A stretch of DNA of 64,000 nt from Diplonema japonicum (lineage: Eukaryota > Euglenozoa > Diplonemea > Diplonemida > Diplonemidae), in assembly GCA_964019335.1 (NCBI GenBank), contig OZ025649.1, positions 186,001 through 250,000 of the forward strand, given 5' to 3'. Shown one piece after another: positions 1 through 11,257 of this stretch; the stretch's first letter is position 1; the number at the start of each line of letters is the position of its first letter. Both the position numbers and the translations under genes were made by a program. Under the pieces are notes generated by a model that worked only from the letters and a program-made list of their open reading frames with translations, did no database searches and was not told the DNA's origin.

Positions 1-2
1 AT

Positions 3-3000
3 GTGGTGCTGTGGCCATACATCCTTGAAGTCATCGGCATGATGCCAGGCAAGCCGGAGTTGTTCTACGCCTTCCCGCTCATCGCAAACATCATCTGTAG
101 CGTGAGCAAGAGGTTGGGCAATTCGCATGATTTCTACTTCGACTTCGACAGAACGGTGAACGTGCCAAGGCCTGAGTCCCTCATTGCCTGCTTCGCGGTG
201 ATGATGTCGCAACCACAGCACCTGGGTCTTGAGGTCACTGCCACCATCGTGAGGGCAATGGAGGCCGTCGCACCACTCCTGGACGAACCTATGAAGAAAG
301 GAAGCGACGGCACACAGCCTATCGGGAGTCTTTGGTTGGGCATCCTTCCCGAGATCAGGGCGTACCTAGAGAGCGGCGAGTTCAAGCAGGACGATTACGA
401 GGACGCCTGTCACAATCTTTTGAAGAAGACGTCCACAGCAAGAAAGGAAGAAGCTTGGGTACAGGCCCTGTGCACTTCGCTCGGGACCCAGCTTCCTCTC
501 TACACACCAGCATCTGTCCCTGCAGACTTCGTGAAAGAGAGACACGATTTCAAAAGGGTTGCCCTCTCAATGTTCGGTCTTGTCCTTGCCAAAGCGAATC
601 TCAAGACCTTCGTCACTGACAATGTCAATTTGATTGTCGAAGTCACTGACCACACGAACGAAGCACAGCGGGTGGGGTGCGCCAAGGCCCTTGGTTCCAT
701 TTCCGCGTTGCACACCGACGTCGTCCTCGACAAGGTGAACAAGGTGGCGAAGCCTCCCAAGACAGGTGGCGGCGGGTTCTTCTCAAAGAAGGTGGAAACA
801 GGACCCGACCGTGACTTCGGAGAGCTTTCAAGAGCAACCGCACTGCTAGCATACGGGCACATTTCAAAGAAGGCAAACCAGAGTCTGTTCACCAGTAGGC
901 TCGAGACACACGTTGTGCCCACATACCTTGAGATGGTGGGCCTGGCCAAGAACCCTATTGTGAAACTTGCTGCGCTGTCTTGCCAGAATATGATGGGGAC
1001 TAGTCTTAGAAAATGCTTCGAGTTCAGCTTCACCTCAAAAACCAACGTAATGACTGCTGTCTACGGGCAGATGCTTGTCGAGCCCTCCATGTACGGGATG
1101 AACGACCTCACTGCCTACAACCTGCTGTCGGGCGGTTATGCTGCGCTTATCCCGCTTACATATCTGGACCCAGTTTGCGACGAGGACTCGCTGACGCAGC
1201 TCAAGCAATGCATTGCTGCAGGGATCAGCAAAGAGTGGGTGCTGAAGGAGAATGAAACCGTGAACGAACCTGGTCTGCAGAAGCAGCTCGGATTACTTGG
1301 GTGCGCAATACTAGAGAGCGCAAAGGACATTGTGCAGTCTCTTATTAAACAAGGCGATCACCTGTCGACGTTCCTGACAGACGCGAACCCCGTGAAGCGA
1401 GAGAGGACCGTGCGAGCGTACATCACTCTGCTCAAGCAGTTCGGCAAGCAATGCGACCATAGGGGTGTCACCATCGAGCCTGTCACAAAGGGGCCTGTCG
1501 AGCTTGACGGTGGAATGCAGCCGCAGCTCCTCAACGTCGTTGTGAAGGAGGACCCCAAAGCGAAGAAAAAGCCTGAGAAGAAACCAGACAAGAAAGGCGG
1601 CGTGGAGGAACCGACGCCCGTGGTGAACAAAGAACTTTCGCTTGGCACCATCATTGGCAGGCTCCTTCCCAGGCTGTCCGACGAGTCTGTGAAGTCTAAG
1701 TACGATGCACTGGAAGGCATCAGCTTCTGCATCAAGCTGCACATGATGATCTCAGGGCACGATGCGTCAAAGGCGCTGGAAACCATCAAGAACCTGAACG
1801 GAAAACTCGACTACAAAACAGAAGCAGACGTGGTGTTGGTGATGAAGGAGGTGACTGCAGCACTAGCTTCCTTCCTTGCTGGCAGCAGGGAGCTCCCCAA
1901 CCTGATCGAAGAACTCGTGGTGCATGGCCTGCTGGACCCTGTTGAGGACTCCTCTGTCGCTGTTTGCGCTATCCTCTCGGGGTTGATCAAGGCACTGGGT
2001 GGCGCTCCCCAAGGGTACGAGCCGAGCCTCTCTGATGAGGAGTGCAAGCTCTTCGTCCACAAGCTGGTTGTCGCCTTGGGTGTTATCAAGGGCGTGGAGA
2101 ACAGGAGCAACACGTACCGGGGCATCCTGCTTGCAATCCGAGCCCTTGCCAAGAACAGACCATCTCTCATCTTCAACGAGCTGCTGGTGTACCCTGTGCC
2201 ACACACAGAGGACATCGAAGCTGTGGTGCAGACCATTGCTAGCGACACAGGTCTCTCGCGCCTCATCACCAACCACTGCCTCGACGTGCTGCTCAATGCA
2301 CAGCTCTTTGACGGTGGCTACTCGTCCGGTGTCAAGGGCCTTGCTGTCTGTGCACCCGTCATGGCCTCGTGCTGCACCTTAGGCGAGGTGTTCGGCACCA
2401 GTAAAGGTGCAGAGGTTGCGAAACAGCTCCAAGCGGCTCTCCTTTCAGCTATCCTGCTGCTGATGTCCGCAGCGCACGAGGCTCCTAAAATCGAACAATC
2501 CGAAGAACAGAAGAAGAGAGGCTTTGCAGCCCCCAACACACCTCCCGCGCAACTTGTGAGAAAGACATTAGAGGTCTTCACCAACGTGGTGTACTCAGAG
2601 CAGGTGTCCGAAAGGTTCATCGAAGGTTTCTGGGAGTTCTTCTGCGACAATAACGTGTTCCCGTACGCCACAGCGTGCCTGCTGGTGGCCATCGTGCACG
2701 ACAGCCACCCTGAAGGCAACAAGGACACTGAGATCAAGCTTGGCGAGTCACCTGTCACCGTGCTCCCGCCGACAACAGCCTGCACCATAGTGCAGGAGCT
2801 GTACGAGTTCATTGTGACCTACGTCCAGAAGGTGTACGATTCGCATCGCAGGTGTGCCATGGTGATCCTGGGCCAGCTTCTCTACCACTGCCAGGAGTCG
2901 CAGCAGCTCTTGCAAGGCATCATCAACGCCCTGCTGTCGCGTGCGGGTATTGACGAGCAGCTGGTCATCAAACTGCAGGCGACACAGGGCTTCACACACA

Positions 3001-3663
3001 TCCCTGTGCACAAGTACGATGCCATCAAGCTGTTTGTAGCACCTGTGATCGGGAGTCTGGTGTCATGCTGCGGTGACCCGGCACTGGAGGTGTGCTTGGC
3101 GGCTATGGGGACGCTTGAAGCACTGATCCAGAGGATAGTCTGCAAACAAGAACTGAGTGCTGTTGTGGTGAACGTGTGTTTGAGGACAAAGAGCGCGCTG
3201 GACTCCCCTGACCCGAGGGTGCGGGCAGCAGGGTGTTCGCTGTTCGGTGTGATGGCAAAGCTAGCAGTGGAGGGCACCATCGAGTACTCAATCATGGAAC
3301 CCAATGTGTACGGGCACATCGCAGGGATCCTGGTGCACGTGAACGACGAGGAGGTGATGGTGCGGAATGCATGCAAGCAGACACTGCATGACGTGGTGGG
3401 GTACTTCAAGCACTCGGCACCTTCGAGGAAGGCACACGACCACCTCACGAAGCTCTTCGACAAGGAGCACATGGCACCCACCAAGCAGACGAACTACGAC
3501 GAGTTCGCAAACGAGTACTCCAAGATATGGGTGCGCTTCTACGCCCACCGTGTCAACGACCTCTTGGTCGGCACCATGGGCTACTTCCAATCCAACTGGG
3601 CTGCTGTCCGGGCAGCAGCGGCCATGTTCAATGGGACGCTCTTGAGGCACCTCTCTGACTCCG

Positions 3664-3701
<38 letters not shown>

Positions 3702-3880
3702 CCCAACTTCACCCCCAGGCACGTTCTAACCTCGAAAGTTCGACAGCTGGCTTGATCAATTTGATGAAGAAGGACAACTCGGCCGTCGTTCGTACTAAGG
3801 TACTGTGGGGTAAAAAAAAAAAGAAAAAGTACAAAAAAAAGGCGGCAAAATCTTTGGGTATGCTTGGTGACATGCAGTAA
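3..3880 (+). CDS. MROH1-like HEAT-repeat protein (5' partial)
   Basis: Exons 1/3-3668, 3719-3799 and 3842-3880 (TAA 3878-3880). The frame is open to the left edge, so the start codon lies outside the window; 1261 residues are visible. It is an all-helical HEAT-repeat scaffold. The opening stretch VLWPYILEVI, the AWVQALCTSLGTQLPLY region and the following 'RVGCAKALGSISALH' block correspond to the conserved layout of maestro heat-like repeat protein 1 (MROH1/HEATR7A), a large cytosolic protein linked in animals to lysosomes. A Lys-rich linker (KKKPEKKPDKK, about residue 520) separates two HEAT halves. The first intron (50 nt) contains a T30 run. Skipping both introns would end the protein in poly-Phe; splicing gives the sensible HEAT ending AAKSLGMLGDMQ. 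The family call rests on remembered sequence similarity, and the splice sites are inferred from frame and GT-AG. Confidence 0.82.
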
Positions 3881-4288
3881 CGCGAGAAGTCTATAAGGCA
3901 GGAGAAGGGGGTGTCGTTTTTCTTTCTTTCTTTCATTCTTTTTCTTGTTCTAAATAAATGTGCCCCCCCTCTGTTGTGGTTCCCGCGTGGTATCCCAGAT
4001 ACTTTAATCCTGCGCCGTGATTCTTTGTTTTTTTTCCTGCTTTTTTTTTTTTTAGTTCCAGGCGCCGTTGCAACCCCCCCCCCCCCCCCCCCGCCTATGT
4101 TTCACTTGTTTAAAAAAAGGAGGAAGAAGAGGGGAGAACAAAAAAAGAGAGATTGGCCCTTCTTTCCCAGTGTGATCCGTGCCTTTGTTTGTGTTCTTTC
4201 ATTTAAAAGTGATTTTTTTTTTATTCTCTTTTACTTCTTTCCTTTCGAGGGATCGCTTTTTTCTGTTTCCCGACCTACTCCAGTTTCT

Positions 4289-4321
<33 letters not shown>

Positions 4322-4390
4322 CTTCGTAGTGTGACACTGTTTTTCTCTTGCCTCGCTCACGCCCTTCGTGTTGGCACAGTGCTGTGGGGG
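3881..4390. other. AT/pyrimidine-rich spacer
   Basis: Spacer between the MROH1-like gene and the assembly gap. It has an AATAAA at about 3952, T runs near 4045, a C16 run near 4077 and a T30 run near 4292. No believable coding frame. The upstream exons or promoter of the TBC gene may be here or in the gap. Confidence 0.6.
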
Positions 4391-4590
4391 NNNNNNNNNN
4401 NNNNNNNNNNNNNNNNNNNNNNNNNNNNNNNNNNNNNNNNNNNNNNNNNNNNNNNNNNNNNNNNNNNNNNNNNNNNNNNNNNNNNNNNNNNNNNNNNNNN
4501 NNNNNNNNNNNNNNNNNNNNNNNNNNNNNNNNNNNNNNNNNNNNNNNNNNNNNNNNNNNNNNNNNNNNNNNNNNNNNNNNNNNNNNNNNN
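4391..4590. other. Assembly gap (200 N)
   Basis: Exactly 200 undetermined bases. The round length suggests a scaffold placeholder rather than a measured distance. It removes the 5' part of the TBC-domain gene. Confidence 0.99.
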
Positions 4591-5789
4591 ATCCGGACAA
4601 GAGTTACAGCGAGCTTCCTCAAACGAAGGATTGCAGAGGGGTACACAGGGAAGAAGTATTGGTGTGAACGTGAGATGTACGGTTTCCCACCGCCAACACC
4701 TCCTCCGCCTAGTTTAATATCTTGGGAAGAGCACGACAAGGGGCACATCAGCGCAGCGGCGTGGGACACATACTTCATATCTCTAGCAAAAGGAACCTTG
4801 AAAATCGATGGGATTCCTTGTGATGTAAAAGGTAAGCCTCGTGAGTTGATAAGGAAGCATGGGGTACCCCCGGGGCTGCGGCAGGCCGTGTGGATGGCGG
4901 CATCTGGTGCTAAAAAAAAAAAATCGGAAAACGACGGTTATTTCGCGTGTGTGGTGGAGAACATAAAGCCCGATTCCCCATGGCAGCATGAGGTCAGGAA
5001 GGACCTCGGCAGAACGCTCCCGGACCATCCTTACTTCAGTTTTGAAAATTCCCCCGGGAGGGACAAACTTCTTCGGATTTTGCTAGCGGTCTCGTACCGC
5101 AACCCGCTGGTGAACTATTGCCAGTCTTTCAACAATATAGCAGCTGGGCTCTTGACGAATGTGGGCGAGGAGGACAGCTTCTGGTTGATGATCACATTGC
5201 TGGAGTCGATTCTCCCAAATGACTACTACGACAGCCACCTTACTGGTATAACCGTTGACATCCGTGTCATGGATGATCTTCTGAAGCACCAATGCAAAAC
5301 TTTGCATTCCCATTTCAAGCGGTACAACATCGATCTCTCTCCCTTCGCCGCTGGGTGGCTTCTCAATTTATACGTTTCCGTTTTTCCGATCGACACTACT
5401 TTTAGAATTTGGGATCTTCTGTTCTCAGAAGGTTCCAAGACTATTTTCCGGGTTTTTTTGGGTATCCTCAAAGTTCAAGAGGCTGTCCTCCTCAAGGCAA
5501 CGTCCCTTGGAGAGGTGCTCGAGGTGGTGACGGGGTACTGCAAGACACTGCATGACCCTAAGGAGCTTTTCAAAGAGGTGTTTTCTTGTTCGTTTGGGAA
5601 GACGAAGATAGCGTCCCTCAGGGCAAAGCACAGGGTTGATGTGTGCAAAGAGTTGGACATGACAAAGGTGCTGGAAGGGATGTCTATAAATGGCGATCCT
5701 GATGATGTCGGGGAACTTTGCAGCAACAACAACAGTGATAGTGACAAAGACTCTTGGGTGCCGAGAAAGGTATGGCATTTTTTGGAGGG

Positions 5790-5831
<42 letters not shown>

Positions 5832-5873
5832 GTAGAATTCCAACCCTACCCGAGATGAAGATGTTCTGATCGC

Positions 5874-5877
<4 letters not shown>
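4591..5877 (+). CDS. TBC-domain RabGAP-like protein (5' partial)
   Basis: Exons 4591-5769 and 5836-5877 (TAA). The 5' end is lost in the N gap and 406 residues are visible. TBC proteins activate the GTPase of Rab proteins through an Arg finger and a Gln finger. Both are present: KDLGRTLPDHPYF (R finger within the usual 'D..RT.P.H..F' motif) and NYCQSFNNIA (Q finger). The characteristic HGVPPGLRQAVW lead-in, the PFAAGWLLNLYVSVFP block and RIWDLLFSEG follow in the expected order. A short Pro-rich stretch precedes the domain. The 66-nt terminal intron is nearly all A; splicing adds NSNPTRDEDVLIA and a stop. A KKKK run from A12 at 4913-4924 is read as coding. The upstream neighbour is MROH1-like. 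No Rab partner can be inferred. Confidence 0.88.
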
Positions 5878-5925
<48 letters not shown>

Positions 5926-6185
5926 AAAAAAAAAATCGCCGTGTTCACGAGTTTCGTTTGTTTTCTTTGCCCCCCCCCCCCTTTTCGTTTCTTCCCCTTT
6001 CTGAAGCCGATATAGGGTGAAAAGGAGAAATATATATTTCTTTGAGGCCCCCCCCTCCCCCGTGCGTCTGCCTCATCTATTTCCGCTTAATTTAGAACAC
6101 AACTAGGTTTTTTTTTTCTTCTCTCTCCAAACGTTCATATTTTTTGTTTGCTGTATTAATCAATACAAATACGTATATGGGTCGA
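5878..6185. other. Homopolymer-rich spacer
   Basis: Starts with an A run of about 48 nt, followed by C and T runs. No coding potential seen. It lies between the TBC gene and the left end of a TIR transposon. Confidence 0.6.
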
Positions 6186-7749
6186 TTTCAAAACCCCCCC
6201 CCCCCCCAAAATGAGGCCAATTGACACTTTCGTTGCATCTTTGGGCATGCCGCCCCCTTTAAAAAAAATTCTCCATATTTCCCGGCCCATATTAGGAAAG
6301 AACCCGGGTCAGAAATCGCTCAAGGGTGCTATTTTGACCTATGAAAAATTCAGTCTTAGGGTCAAAATCGGGTTTTAGTGGTTTTGGTAAAGTCAGAGAT
6401 TATGCTTTCAATAGCAAGAAATAGCGAAACTCACTGCTAGAAGGTGGCTGAAATGATGTTGGAAGTGGAAACCTTCATTTCCTAGTCTTCTGCGGCTGAG
6501 ATGTGCTGCTGCTGAGTGGGCGACCTCGTTTCTTTTTCATACTATTAGGCCTTCTACCGCATTTTGGGGGGGTTTTAAGAGGCTCATTCATAGGTGTACT
6601 TGTGCTTTGGGCTTGTCATGGGGTGGCGAGTATTTTCGTAATTTGGTTACTATTCTTTCTCGTTTTTCAAGTCCGGGAAGGCTATCAGGAACGTCCTCAT
6701 ACTCGTCACAAGATTCATAGACTGGGGGCCTTTTCTCTGCCCTGTCTGCATCGAGTTCTTTGATGATGTACTTTAGTTCCTTCTAGCTCGTGGACGCACA
6801 CGTAGCAAAACACCCTCCGGTGTGCCCTGAGCTCATATGCACCTGTAAAATCCGGAAACTCAAGATTTTTCTTTTTGTACGGGCCAAAGACATCAGTAAC
6901 TACATGCACGGCACACCGTATCGTATTGGTGATGTTAGCTATTTGTTCCACAGTTTTAATTGTTGTGGAACGAGGCACCCAAAACCAAACACGAGAGAGC
7001 ACACCAAAGTGGCTGTCCCTGTTGTTTTTGCCGTGTTTCTCCCCCAGAAACCACAGGGAAAACGTCCGATCGGGATATACATAACGAAGACCAAAAAGAA
7101 CAAAGTAGCAAAATTCCTTTGCACGAAAGTGACGTCCACCGTCAGTCCAGAGTATCCACTCCATTTTTTTCTTTATTTTTTTCTGTGCCCATGCTACTGT
7201 GGAACAAGACTTTTCCAACAGTAAGGCCAGCTGCCCTTATTTCATCATGTGTGATGTGGTCAAGCCTCATGCCTCTGACCAATTGGCGCCGTGTGGTGTC
7301 TTGTTGGCTACTAAATCAACCAGAAAATGATAGCAGAAGTGCCGCTAGAAGTTCCCTTTTACACACCACTTCACAAACTAGTGCAGCACAGTCGTTGCCA
7401 CTGAGCTTCTCAAAAACCTCTGTGGCGAGTGTCCTGATCGCCGTGGTGTTCCCATTTACCCTTTCTCGGTCCGAATACCATTTTTTTTTAGCTTCTCAAC
7501 AGCAAGTTTAAAAGCATCCATTTTTGTCACCCCCTCTTTTACTGAATTTGTGCAAAGTGAAAAAACCCATTTTTGCCCCTAGGACTGAATTTTCTGGGTA
7601 CTAGTAACACTCACTTTCCCATTTTCTGGGGTGTTTTCTTTCCTAACCTGGGCCGGGAAAGTTGTAGAATTTTTTTTCTTTGGGAAAAAGTACTTAGCGA
7701 AATATTGAAAGTGTCAATTGGCCTCATTTTTGGGGGGGGGGTTTTGAAA
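6186..7749. mobile_element. Decayed DNA transposon with long terminal inverted repeats
   Basis: About 1.56 kb. The outer ends match almost perfectly in inverted orientation: left TTTCAAAAC, a C run, then AAAATGAGGCCAATTGACAC (6186-6231); right is its complement at 7707-7749. Weaker inverted similarity continues inward for about 190 bp on each side. Two blocks stand out: AAATTCAGTC(T/C)TAGGG at about 6345 against 7575, and TTTCCCGGCCCA..TTAGGAAAGAA at about 6280 against 7650. CGA directly abuts both ends, compatible with a 3-bp target duplication, but too short to be sure. The interior carries a broken ORF on the - strand. The superfamily is undetermined. Confidence 0.75.
6500..7545 (-). pseudogene. 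Degenerate transposase-like gene inside the TIR element
   Basis: The longest surviving frame (6715-7218, -) has a transposase-like motif order: WTDGGRHFRAKEF, then about 20 residues later EKHGKNNRDSHFGVLSRV. This resembles DDE-type transposases with a D-G-...-F-R block and a later HGK..D..FG block. Coding-like sequence continues in other frames on both sides: upstream a frame with MDAFKLAVEKLKKNG and VRGMRLDHITHDEIRAAGL, downstream one with KYIIKELDADRAEKRPP. Several frameshifts and at least two stops therefore break it. It belongs to the element at 6186-7749. Family assignment is by motif resemblance only. Confidence 0.5.
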
Positions 7750-7778
7750 CGATGCCATATTCATTATTGATCTGAGGG

Positions 7779-7811
<33 letters not shown>

Positions 7812-8427
7812 AAAGGGGGAGGAAGGCAAAATAAAATAAAAGAAGACTATTTGTTGGGCAGCGTAGTTAACATAGATTTTAGACAGATTTATTTTCCCCT
7901 CTTTTTTCCTTTCTTCATTCTGGGACATTTTGGGATTAACGCGTCCGATATAAGAGAGAAAAAAAAAAAAGAAATATAAACTAAATATAATTTTTTAAGA
8001 AATTCTGTAACGGGTGCTCGGCTGAGAGGCAAACTTTTGGCCGGCTGGCATCAGCTTGCGCTGGATCGCATTTTGGCTTCGGAAAAATAAATTTAAAAAA
8101 AGCTGTCCCCCGCACAGGTTTGAAGCTTACTCGTTTGGGATTAAACAACCCCCCCCCCCCCCCCCCCATGTACTTTAGGGTTCACTTGGAGCCGACTGCG
8201 GTGGTTGTACTGAGCGCTGTTCGACTTGACGTTAAAAGATCGAGTTTTTTTTTTTCTTTTTCTTTTTCTTCTTCATATTCTTATGGTCATGTTTCTTTTT
8301 CTTTTTTTGTTTCTTGTTTTTTTTTTTCCCAATTTGTATTTAAAAAAACAAAAAACAAAAAAACAAAAACAAAAAAAACCATTCCAAGGAGAAAGAAGGA
8401 GGAAAAAAAGAGGGAAAAAAAAGAAAA
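7750..8427. other. Homopolymer-rich spacer
   Basis: Contains A runs near 7781, a C18 run at about 8150-8167, and alternating T/A tracts just before the Eco1-like start. No gene seen. Confidence 0.6.
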
Positions 8428-9081
8428 ATGACAAAGAAGCGACAAGCTTCATTGTGTGATATGTTTGGATGGAAAGCGTCCAGCTTAGACAGCATAGATG
8501 AAGCGAACGACCGGCCAACAAAGCGAAGGAAGGCGGCCTCAACACTTAAAGAAAACAACCAAATGCTTTTGGACCTCGGCCAGAAGGACCTGGGCGCGAA
8601 CAGGTGCGCCCGGTGTGGCATGGTGTTTGTTAAAGGCACCGAGGACGAAGCGGTCCATAAAAAGTTTTGCGGAAAGCAAAGTGTGAAGCTCACCGGGTGG
8701 ACAGAGGAGGATGTGGTATGCAGGGACATGGAAAAGGGCTTGCTGATACTTAGTTGTTCACCAGGCTCCTCTTTCCGTAAGAAACTCGAGGCTGCTCTCA
8801 AGACCCCTCTAGGGGAATATACTGTCTTCTGTGCCTTGAAACAATCTTCCAAAACACTTCTCGGTTCCTTGCTGATCGACCCTTCCCCACCAGCACCTTA
8901 CCTTCGGGGACTTGTTACCTTCTTGCCTCTATGTACCACTACTGATATTGCGTCAGCTCTTCTCTCTGCTGCCAAAGAATATAGCATTCACGGCTACACG
9001 TTGAAACATTCTCAGATAGCCTGCCATGTGGAAATTCGGTCATATCTGTCCGATCTTGAGGGTTTTGGTGCTTATTGTTGA
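8428..9081 (+). CDS. Divergent Eco1/ESCO-type cohesin acetyltransferase
   Basis: Single-exon ORF of 217 aa; the ATG follows a long A-rich leader. The Eco1/ESCO layout is recognisable in order. An N-terminal PCNA-interaction-like motif QASLCDMF is at residues 6-13, and a basic NLS-like TKRRK is near 31. A small zinc finger follows (C60, C63, H77, C81), with Cys in place of the usual last His. The GNAT-like part aligns with Eco1 in the 'EEDVVCRDMEKGLLIL' strand and in the stretch DIASALLSAAKEYSIHGYTLKHSQIA, which matches the 'IAS..........GSYLSKEEIAFS' helix of ESCO proteins. In Eco1 this enzyme acetylates Smc3 to establish cohesion. The conserved SRIWV and SDPT elements are not visible here, so activity is uncertain. 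A T-rich 3' region follows. Confidence 0.72.
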   Translation: MTKKRQASLCDMFGWKASSLDSIDEANDRPTKRRKAASTLKENNQMLLDLGQKDLGANRCARCGMVFVKGTEDEAVHKKFCGKQSVKLTGWTEEDVVCRDMEKGLLILSCSPGSSFRKKLEAALKTPLGEYTVFCALKQSSKTLLGSLLIDPSPPAPYLRGLVTFLPLCTTTDIASALLSAAKEYSIHGYTLKHSQIACHVEIRSYLSDLEGFGAYC

Positions 9082-9497
9082 TATTAACATTTTTATTTTT
9101 TTGTACTCCCCCACCCCACCCCTGTATTTGTATTAAAAAGTTTTTTGTGTTGAAGAAAAAAAAAAACACAACCCTTATCACAGTATATAAAACCAAAATA
9201 AAAATTCTAACATCAACCTAAAGAAGGGAGGGAGGGGAGGAAAAAAGAAAAACAAAAAAAAAAAAAAAAAAGCACAACAAAAAACCAAAGTCTCTTTGAA
9301 ATAAAAGGAGGAAAGAGAGAAGATAAGAGAAACCAAAGCAGGCAGTCAAAAGACAAGGGAAACAAAAAAGACAAACAAGGAGCAGTAAAAGACCCACGCG
9401 CACAGTCTTTAAGACAGAAGAAGACAAGGAACTTATAAATAGAACAAGAGTACTACTCTTCTAATCTGATCACAGAACCTACGGTAACAAAGCGAAG
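9082..9497. other. Purine-rich spacer
   Basis: A/G-rich sequence (about 9220-9440 is almost all A and G). It ends with TGATCACAG, then 25 nt before the next ATG, which could be a 3' splice site for a 5'UTR intron or a leader. No gene. Confidence 0.55.
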
Positions 9498-9552
9498 ATG
9501 AACCCTGAAAGTGAAGATGTCTCAGAGCAAGGTGTCAAACCGGTACGAAGGG

Positions 9553-9587
<35 letters not shown>

Positions 9588-9676
9588 ACACAATAGGGTC
9601 GCCGGACCCGAGTACGGGGAAATAGGACGAAGCAAAAGAGGAATGGGAAAAAGGAAAAAAGTCCTGCTGACGTATG

Positions 9677-9735
<59 letters not shown>

Positions 9736-11257
9736 CATTCCACAGGCATCTATCCAGCAGCAGCCCATCCAGCTAAACCAACTTAATCAGCAAATGCCTT
9801 TAATGGTAATGCCCTTAGAGGTCGCGGGCAGACCGGTGAGCTACGTGCAGGTGATGGGGTCTGATGCATCTGCTTCAGCGAATATGCAGAACGCAGCGAG
9901 CCTGCAAGCTGTGCAAGGGGCAATGCTGAACCAAGTGCTGGCTAGCCAGATGCAGCAGCTGCAACTTGGGGAGGTAGCTGGCATGGCGCAACAGTCGCAG
10001 CAGGACTCTTCCACCTCGTCGTCGCCCAGGAAGAATGGGCTCAACACACAAGCAAAGCCCTTCCAGCCGCAGGGTGTGGCAGCCAGGGAGGAGAGCATCG
10101 CGTGGACCAACGCCAGCATCTCCGCCTCGCAGGAGGAAGTGGAACCGACAGCAGCTGCAGTCACAGAAGTGACCGACGATGCAAGCGACACAACATCGTC
10201 GTCCTCACGGACACCCCACTCGCTGGGCAGCCCGCTCTCCGCACCCGCAACTCCCACCATCGCCGCGTCCGTCCTCTTGCAGCTCGACCTCTCACCCACC
10301 CACGAGCCGAAGTCTCCCGAAGAGGACGACATGTGGAAGAACACTGACTTCCTGCTCCCAAAAAGGGAGGTTGAGGAGGAAGCCGACGACACGCCCCCTG
10401 AGATGGTGCTCACCCCGACCACAGAGCCAACCCCCGCCACCGTTGAGAAAGAGGAACACATCGAAGAAGTCCCTGCAAGCACCGCAGAGCTGGAGGGCCA
10501 AGTCGGACAGCCTGATGCAAGTTCGCCCATGGTGGGAATGGGTGGCATGGGGATGATGGGGATGCCCATGGGCATGGGAATGGGTATGGGTATGCCTATG
10601 GGAGTGGGCATGCCTATGGGCATGGGCATGGGGATGATGGGAATGCAGCCTGTGATGGTCCCTAGCATGGCCATGATGCCGGGGATGATGGGTGGTGTGC
10701 AGATGGTGCCTGTCATGGCACAGCCTCCGCAGGCTGGTCAGGGCATTACCCCCACCATGCCCACAGCCCCGCAGCCTACTCAGCAACGGGGGCAGAATGT
10801 GAAGCAGCCGACGGGGCAAAGGAACGTTATGGATTTCTTTCTGAGAAAGGACGCCGTCCCTTCGCCGCCTGATGCCCCGACACCCCCTCCGCCCCCTGTG
10901 CCGCCTCAGCAGCAAGTAGCGCCGGGTGGGCTGCCGGGATCGTCCAATGTGCTGGACTTTTTCAAAGTATGCAGAACGGGGCTTTCAAAAAAAAAAGAGG
11001 GAGAAGGGGGGGGGAAAAAAATGATGATTAACATAGTGGTATTCAGCTAACGACCCCAAAGGGGCCGTGCTGGTGATAAAAACAATTCATATTTCATTTT
11101 TTTCAATTCTGATTCTCAGCAGGGGGGGAAAAAAAAGAGAGAAAAAAAGAAGAAAAACCGTATCAACAACCAACAACAGCAGGGCGCCACGCCCGCAGTG
11201 GCCTCAGACGACGACATGAGCAATGCTCTCCTTCAGGAGATATCAAAGACTAACTGA
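9498..11257 (+). CDS. Low-complexity Met/Gln/Pro-rich protein with two DFF motifs
   Basis: Exons 9498-9542, 9597-9671, 9746-10966 and 11120-11257 keep one frame (492 aa). Introns 1 and 2 are filled with T and A runs. The N-terminus is very basic (GRRTRVRGNRTKQKRNGKK), followed by a Gln-rich region. An acidic/Ser-Thr region comes next, then a striking Met-Gly repeat (MGMGMGMPMGVGMPMGMG type, about 10540-10660). The C-terminal part holds QRNVMDFF and, 40 residues later, SSNVLDFF, followed by a Lys-rich tail. QRNVMDFF fits the PCNA-binding PIP-box pattern Q-x-x-[ILMV]-x-x-F-F exactly; the second copy lacks the Gln. No enzymatic domain is visible and I do not recognise the family. A role in RNA or DNA metabolism is only a guess. 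The exon 4 boundary could shift by 3 nt (CAGCAG). Confidence 0.72.

Noticed and set aside
134-3722. Antisense ORFs across the MROH1-like gene
   Set aside because: Shadows of the HEAT-repeat frame, with no independent features.
4199-4778. ORFs passing through the N gap
   Set aside because: The gap gives no sequence, so the frames are open only because Ns contain no stops.
4830-4860. GTAAGC donor-like site inside the TBC gene
   Set aside because: Reading through keeps the conserved lead-in HGVPPGLRQAVW in frame; splicing would remove it.
9841-10915. Long antisense ORFs rich in His or Ile/Pro opposite the Met-Gly repeat
   Set aside because: Mirror translation of the ATGGGN repeat.
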